From: Hedera helix
Lineage: Eukaryota > Streptophyta > Magnoliopsida > Apiales > Araliaceae
Reading direction: 5' to 3'
Assembly: GCA_947179155.2 (NCBI GenBank)
Contig: OX359266.1
Coordinates: 16,384,098 to 16,448,097, forward strand
Length of the DNA: 64,000 nt
This document shows, piece after piece, positions 59,300-64,000 of this stretch; the stretch's first letter is position 1, and every line of letters starts with the position of its first letter. Under the pieces are notes generated by a model, which was not told the origin of the DNA, did no database searches, and saw only the letters and a program-made list of their open reading frames with translations. The position numbers and the translations under genes are program-made.

Positions 59300-60375
59300 G
59301 ATAGGCTAAAACAAACTCAGATGTGCCCAAACACCTATTAAAGGAACACAATTTTCTTTACGATAATCTGTCGAACAGTTAGCATGCGGCACTATGTTCC
59401 CCCCAAACTGAAAACTTATAATTGATGGTTAAAGCACACACTGAAACACCCATTTAGAACAGTAGAACCATCACCAATCAGCCACCCAAAACCCCTCAAA
59501 CTACTCCTCTAATTGGCCAACACAAACCAGTTGGGAACCCAAGCAAACTATGTGAAATATAGAAGTACAAGAATAAACAAGTAAAATTGTTTGCCATTGA
59601 AATCCTAATTAACCATACTTGTTACCTTACTCAAGAAATTGAAGTCCCCAAGTGGAATGGAAAGCCGAGTCCGGTGGATACCCAGTGAGTATTGACGATA
59701 CCGAAACGCGGTATAGGATCGGTGAAAATGGACGTGGGTGGTGTGTAGTTTGATTGCGAAGAGAGTGTAGCGGGTGAAGGTTATGAGGATAATGGGTTAG
59801 AGATGTCAACACTAGATAATGAGAGAATGCAAGTTAGATGTTTGGTGTAGTAGTCCGATCGAACAATTGAAGTAGGCTATATATTTTTTTCAAAATAGAC
59901 CAATAGTGTCGAAACCCTCTTTTGAAGATTGGATACAGGGTTGGGGCCCTCCTAAGCAAAAAGGAACAGCACTGGGGGCACTCTTATCAAGTGTAAAACA
60001 GGGTCAGGGCCCTTATAAGCAGAATTGAACAGTGCTAGGGGCACTCTTTGTAGGCTAAAAATAGGGTCGGGGCCCTTATGCCTTGCTCTCCCACAATTGG
60101 ATTTCCACTACTAATTAGCTGCAACACAAATTCTCCTGCAAGGATCAAAACTAACAAGACTTAGTATGCTATCATCATAAGTATTCTAAACAAAAATTTA
60201 TTAAAATTATAAAAATGGAGAAATTTAAGCTAAAATTTAAAATTAAAAAAATGATAAACTATAGTTGGGTTGCCTCCCAATAAGCGCTTTTGTTTAATGT
60301 TGTTCGCTCGACATTTTTCTGTTGTTAATCTAGATAAACTGGGTCCACCAAACCCAGAATCTCGATGTTTTTCTC
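59300..60375 (-). mobile_element. Spacer between pol and the additional ORF
   Basis: Non-coding. At 60263-60290 (minus strand) lies AAGCGCTTATTGGGAGGCAACCCAA, shown here split as AAGCGCTTATTGG and GAGGCAACCC, a conserved box after pol in many plant Athila/Tat elements. At 59936-60080 a ~62-base unit is repeated about 2.3 times (see separate entry). No ORF is supported. Confidence 0.6.
59936..60080. repeat. Short GC-rich tandem repeat in the Athila/Tat spacer
   Basis: Phrases CAGGGTTGGGGCCCT (59936), CAGGGTCAGGGCCCTTAT (59999) and TAGGGTCGGGGCCCTTAT (60063) recur at 62-65 bases, with AACAGYRCTRGGGGCACTCTT between them. Confidence 0.75.
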
Positions 60376-61600
60376 TTAATGTCCTTCGTAAAATGTTTTG
60401 AGCCTATGACCATTTACTTTGAATATTTTTCATGTTATTAGGTTATGAATCTCTATAGCACCATGAGGACAAATATTCGCAACAACAAATGGTCCTTCCC
60501 AACGAGAACGAAGCTTCCCTAGAAAAAACTTCAATCGGGAGTTGTATAAGAGAACATTTTGGCCAAGTGTAAAGGTTTTCCTTAAAATTTGCTTGTCGTG
60601 GAACAATTTGTCTTATTCTTATACAGTTTTGAGCTCTTATATGCTTCATTCTGTATTTCCTCCAGCTCTTGTAATTGTAGGTTCCGATGTTCTCTAGCTT
60701 GGTCCATGCTCATATTGTACTGCTTGATTGCCCAAAAAGCCTTATATTCTAACTCCACTGGCAGATGGCATGGCTTTCCAAACACAATCCTATAGGGTGG
60801 CATTCATATAGGGGGTCTTGAACGCTGTCCTATAAGCCCATAGTTCATCTTCCAGTTTCAGACCCAGTCTTTTCTATTTAACTTGACAACCTTCTCCAAA
60901 ATGGACTTGACTTCTCGATTGGATACTTCAACTTGGCCATTGCTCTGTGGATGGTAAGCGATAGAAACTCTGTGTATGACATTGTACTTCTTGAATAGAG
61001 TTGTTAACGTCTGATTGCAAAAATGTGTGCCTTTAACACTGATGATGGCCTTTAGAGTTCCAAAAAAAACAAAGGTGTTAAACTTGATAAAATCCACAAC
61101 AACGTTAGAATCATCAATCCTTGTGGCTTTAGCTTTCACCCATTTTGAAACGTAATTGACAGCCAAAATAATATAGATATTGCCATACGACACAGAAAAT
61201 GGTCCCATAAAATCAATGCCCCAAACATCAAAAAATTCAACAACTAAGATAGGGTTTTGTGTTCTACTTGATATATTTCCTATCTTTTGACAATTTACAC
61301 AAGACTTACAAAACAGATAAGAGTCTTTGAAAATATTATGCCAGAAGAAACCACATTCTAAAACCTTGTGAGTTGTTCTTTTAGGTCCGAAATGACCTCC
61401 ACAAGCATAAGAATGACAGAAAATTAGAATAGATAAAAACTCAGTATTAGGCACACACCTTCTAACCATCTGGTCAGAACAAAATTTCCACAAGTACGAG
61501 TCATCCCATTCATAATATTTTGCATCTCGTTTTAGCTTTTCTTTTTGAAGTTTGGAAAACTCACTTGTTATATATGCACTGACTAAGTAATTCACAAGAT
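60376..61600 (-). pseudogene. pol: Athila/Tat integrase, catalytically altered
   Basis: From right to left on the minus strand: the RNase H tail linker; HHCC zinc-binding region (HSYACGGHFGPKRT, then CKSCVNCQK) near 61440-61260; core with VWGIDFMGPF (first catalytic Asp) at about 61215; ISVKGTHFCN near 61040, where the second catalytic Asp (usually in SDGGTHF) is Val; HPQSNGQVEVSNREVK with the catalytic Glu near 60930. Then MPPYRIVFGKPCHLPVELE, the VLLYNSRLKFFPGK-like region and PHGAIEI near 60440. Stop at 60378-60376. The 245-residue frame 61595-60858 is the longest intact one in the window. Frameshifts follow near 60850 and 60640. Confidence 0.85.
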
Positions 61601-62868
61601 TAGCATACTAGGGTAAAGACTTATCAACGGAGAGTAGATGCTCATTTGGAAAAGAATCTTGCAACGGTAGTGTTTCTTCCTCTTTGATCAGTCTGCTCAA
61701 GTGATCCACCACCAAGTTGTCTGCTCCTTTCTTATCTTTAATTTCCAAGTCAAATTGTTGGAGCAACAAGATCCATCTTATGATCCTAGGTTTTAAGCAG
61801 CAGATACCTGAGCAGTAGCATGGTCAGAATAAACTATAACTTTAGTACAAAGAAGATAAGATCTAAATTTGTCTAAAGCAAAACTAACAAATAATAATTC
61901 TTTTTTCGTTGTAGAGTAGTTGATCTGAGCATCGTTCAAGGTTGTTGAGGCATAATAGATGGCATGCACAGCTTTGTCAATATGTTGGCCTAAGACAGCT
62001 CCTATGGCATAATTGTTGGCATCACACATGATCTCAAATGGCAAGTTCCAATTTTGTGGCTGTATCACAAGTGTTGAGGTTAATAGCTTCATAAATTTTT
62101 ACAAATGCCTCCTTGCACTCATCATTAAATTGGAATTGTACGACCTTTTCAGCAACTCACATAGTGGCAAAGCTATCTTCGAGAAGTCTTTAATAAATCT
62201 ATGATAGAAACTTGCATGACCAAGAAAAGAACGAATCTCCTGCACACTGGCAGGGTAAGGTAAAGCAACAATAATCTCTATTTTAGCTTTATCCACTTCT
62301 AAACCTTTTGATGAGACTACATGTCCAAGTACAATACCTTATTCTACCATAAAATGATATTTTTCCAGTTTAGAACAGGATTAGTTTCTAAGCATCTATC
62401 CAGCACATGAGTTAAATTATCTAAGCATGCATCCAAAGAATCACTATAAATTGTGAAGTCATCTGTAAATACTTCAATGCAGTTTTCAAGAAGATCAAAA
62501 AATAAACTCACCATACATCTTTGAAAGGTACCTGGGGCATTGTAAAGTCCAAAGGACATTCTCTGATAGGTGAATATGTCGAACAAACAAGTGAAATTGG
62601 TATTTTCTTGATCCTCTGGTGCAATCATAATTTGGTTATAACCTGAAAAACCATCTAGGAAATAATAATAAGTATGGCCAGCTAATCTTTCTAGCATTTA
62701 ATCAATAAAAGGGATAGGAAAATGATCATTTCTTGTTACAGCATTCAATTTTCTATAATCTATGTACACTCTCCATCTGATTTGTATACGAGTAGGCACT
62801 AACTCATTATTTTTATTCTTAACAACAGTTATACCAAATTTTTTTGGAACTACCTGTACTGGACTCAC
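61601..62868 (-). pseudogene. pol: Athila/Tat reverse transcriptase and RNase H
   Basis: RT: YIDYRKLNAVTRNDHFPIPF, then a stop where Gln is expected, then MLERLAGHTYYYFLDGFSGY, MSFGLYNAPGTFQRCM and the catalytic FTDDF near 62460. The palm continues with SFLGHASFYHRFIKDFSKIA. RNase H: FEIMCDANNYAIGAVLGQ (catalytic Asp present), YSTTKKELLFVSFALDKFR, YSDHATA near 61815, then a small deletion and stop before PRIIRWILLLQQFDLE. Stops and frameshifts divide it into four frames. Confidence 0.85.
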
Positions 62869-64000
62869 TCATTGACTGTCTGAAATAGGATAAATAATAC
62901 CTGCATCAAGTAATTTCAAAACCTTTTTTTTAACTACCTCCATCATAGGTGGATTCAACCTCCCTTGAGCCTTTCTTGTCAACTTAGCTCCTTCTTCTAA
63001 GAGAATGCGATGCATACACACAGCCAAACTTATACCTTTAATATCCACGATTGTCCAACCAAAGACTATGTTATGGTCCCTCAAGACTCTAAGTAATCTT
63101 TCTTCTTGGACTCTGGTCATATTGTTGGCAATATTCATTGGTAGTGTGTCTTCCTTCCCTAGATATGCATATTTCAAATGTGTTGGTAAGGGCTTTAATT
63201 CCAGTGTAGGAGTCTGTACTATAGAATGTAACAATTTTTTGTGAGACACATGCAATTGAATGGAAGAAACTATATACTTATCTAAATTTTTTAGTAAAGA
63301 ATGTAGTGTAGCTATTGTATTCTTCAATTCAAAAGTTTGCTCAATCTTTTCTTCTTGTTCTAGCTCCAAACTATTTACGATAGTAACCTCCAAAGTTTCC
63401 TTATGTATTTAGTCGAAGGATTTCTACACCAAAGAATCAATGACATTAATAGCAAATATATAATTAACATCACTAGGGTACCTCATGGCCTCATAAATGT
63501 TGAACTAAATCTTTTTGCTATCAAACTCTATGGTCAAGGCCTCATTATGCACATCAATCATTGTTCTTGTTGTTTTCAAAAATGGCCTCCCTCACAGTAT
63601 ATGAGAAGGATTTGGATATGTATCATCCTCCGTATCTGTAATATAAAAATCCACAAGAAATAAAAGCTCATTGACCTGTACCAACACATCCTTAATCACC
63701 ATTTCAGGGTAAGTATTAGTACCGTCAACCAATTGAATAATAACACCAATATTCTTTGACCATCTTAGATTTAGAGAAGCATAAATAGTCAATGCCATAA
63801 CGTTAATTGATTCTCCTAAATCTAACATAGCTTTTTGAAATCTGGTATTACCTATCTTGCAGGGAATTGTGAACATGCCTAGATCCTTACATTTAGGGGG
63901 CATTTTTCTTTGAAGGACTGCTGATACATTCTCTCAAACAGTCACTTTTTCGTCAACTTTTAACTTCCTCTTGTTAGTGCATAATTCCTTCAAAATTTTG
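62869..64000 (-). pseudogene. pol: Athila/Tat gag end, protease and pol N-terminal linker
   Basis: From the right edge: gag C-terminal phrase LKELCTNKRKLKVDEKV, then a stop, then ENVSAVLQRKMPPKCKDLGM and FTIPCKIGNTRFQKAMLDLG; the protease active site reads LDLGESINVM where A is expected instead of E. Later VIIQLVDGTNTYPEMVIKDV and LVQVNELLFLVDFYI (63592-63903). After a gap with a stop the frame 63393-62869 has an acidic linker, KPLPTHLKYAYLG, RVLRDHNIVFGWTIVDIKGI and the RT start KKKVLKLLDAGIIYPISDSQ. These phrases are diagnostic for the Athila/Tat lineage. Confidence 0.85.

Larger units (their letters stand above)
48738..64000 (-). mobile_element. Athila/Tat-type Ty3/gypsy element, 3' part, running off the right edge
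   Basis: Minus-strand element inserted in the Tekay pol. Order from right to left: gag end and protease (from 64000), reverse transcriptase, RNase H, integrase (to 60376), spacer with the conserved GGGAGGCAACCC box, additional ORF (59299-58088), long 3' untranslated region split by a CACTA transposon, polypurine tract and 3' LTR (49969-48738). The left flank GAGGC would be its target duplication; its other end is outside the window. Confidence 0.8.

Noticed and set aside
1..64000. CRISPR arrays, bacterial operons, rRNA or tRNA genes
   Set aside because: No direct-repeat/spacer pattern, no cloverleaf sequence and no prokaryotic gene organisation; the tRNA-like TGGTATCAGAGC sites are retrotransposon primer sites.

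Overview
This window is plant nuclear DNA, from a dicot-like genome that is AT-rich and full of retrotransposons. I see no intact host gene and no tRNA, rRNA or CRISPR. Almost every base belongs to LTR retrotransposons inserted into one another. The main lineages are Ty3/gypsy Tekay/Del-type chromoviruses (initiator-tRNA-Met primer site, LTRs of 3-4 kb, integrase followed by a chromodomain remnant), Ty3/gypsy Athila/Tat elements (LTRs of about 1.2 kb starting TGATGAGTG) and one Ty1/copia element. One CACTA DNA transposon carries pieces of host genes. I name no species, because nothing in the sequence identifies one.

Left part (1-17939), all in minus orientation. An LTR edge at 195 is split from its polypurine tract by a 2.96-kb solo LTR (198-3155, target duplication ACATT). 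Next come an LTR-like fragment (3156-3933), a 3.3-kb LTR (3934-7251) and a remnant (7252-8008). From 8009 to 17939 lies a large non-autonomous element: two LTRs of about 3.4 kb, a primer-binding site, a polypurine tract and about 3 kb of essentially non-coding internal DNA.

Middle part (17940-31882). A broken plus-strand Tekay element (LTR end, primer site, coiled-coil ORF remnant, two gag remnants) is interrupted by the 3' end of a minus-strand Tekay element. That LTR is itself split by a 5.85-kb copia element and a small orphan fragment. The minus-strand integrase/chromodomain region stops at 31097, where a very short plus-strand LTR (31098-31322), a primer site and another coiled-coil ORF begin.

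Right part (31883-64000). A plus-strand Tekay element has its 5' LTR at 31883-35283, then a primer site, a 295-codon coiled-coil ORF, and gag-pol split into pieces. Three Athila/Tat insertions break it. (1) In gag, an Athila LTR junction is duplicated as a nearly perfect 1.86-kb inverted repeat around a 746-bp loop (36507-40967). (2) In RNase H, an Athila solo LTR (43203-48448, target duplication CATAT) itself holds a 4,027-bp solo LTR (44013-48039, target duplication TTAAT). (3) Beyond RNase H, a minus-strand Athila/Tat element begins at 48738 and runs off the right edge; it has a 3' LTR, an extra ORF and a complete but broken pol. Within its 3' untranslated region sits the CACTA element (50937-57243, target duplication TAT) with intron-containing fragments of a guanylate kinase and of an NDR-type AGC kinase, plus a possible RGG-rich exon.

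All coding regions show stops or frameshifts, many of the CAA-to-TAA or CAG-to-TAG type, so nothing here looks able to move by itself. The items most worth a second look are the palindrome, the gene-capturing CACTA, the conserved coiled-coil ORF ahead of gag, and the large non-coding element with its ordered LTR repeats. Boundaries were read by eye; family names rest on recognised protein motifs and terminal signals, not on database searches.
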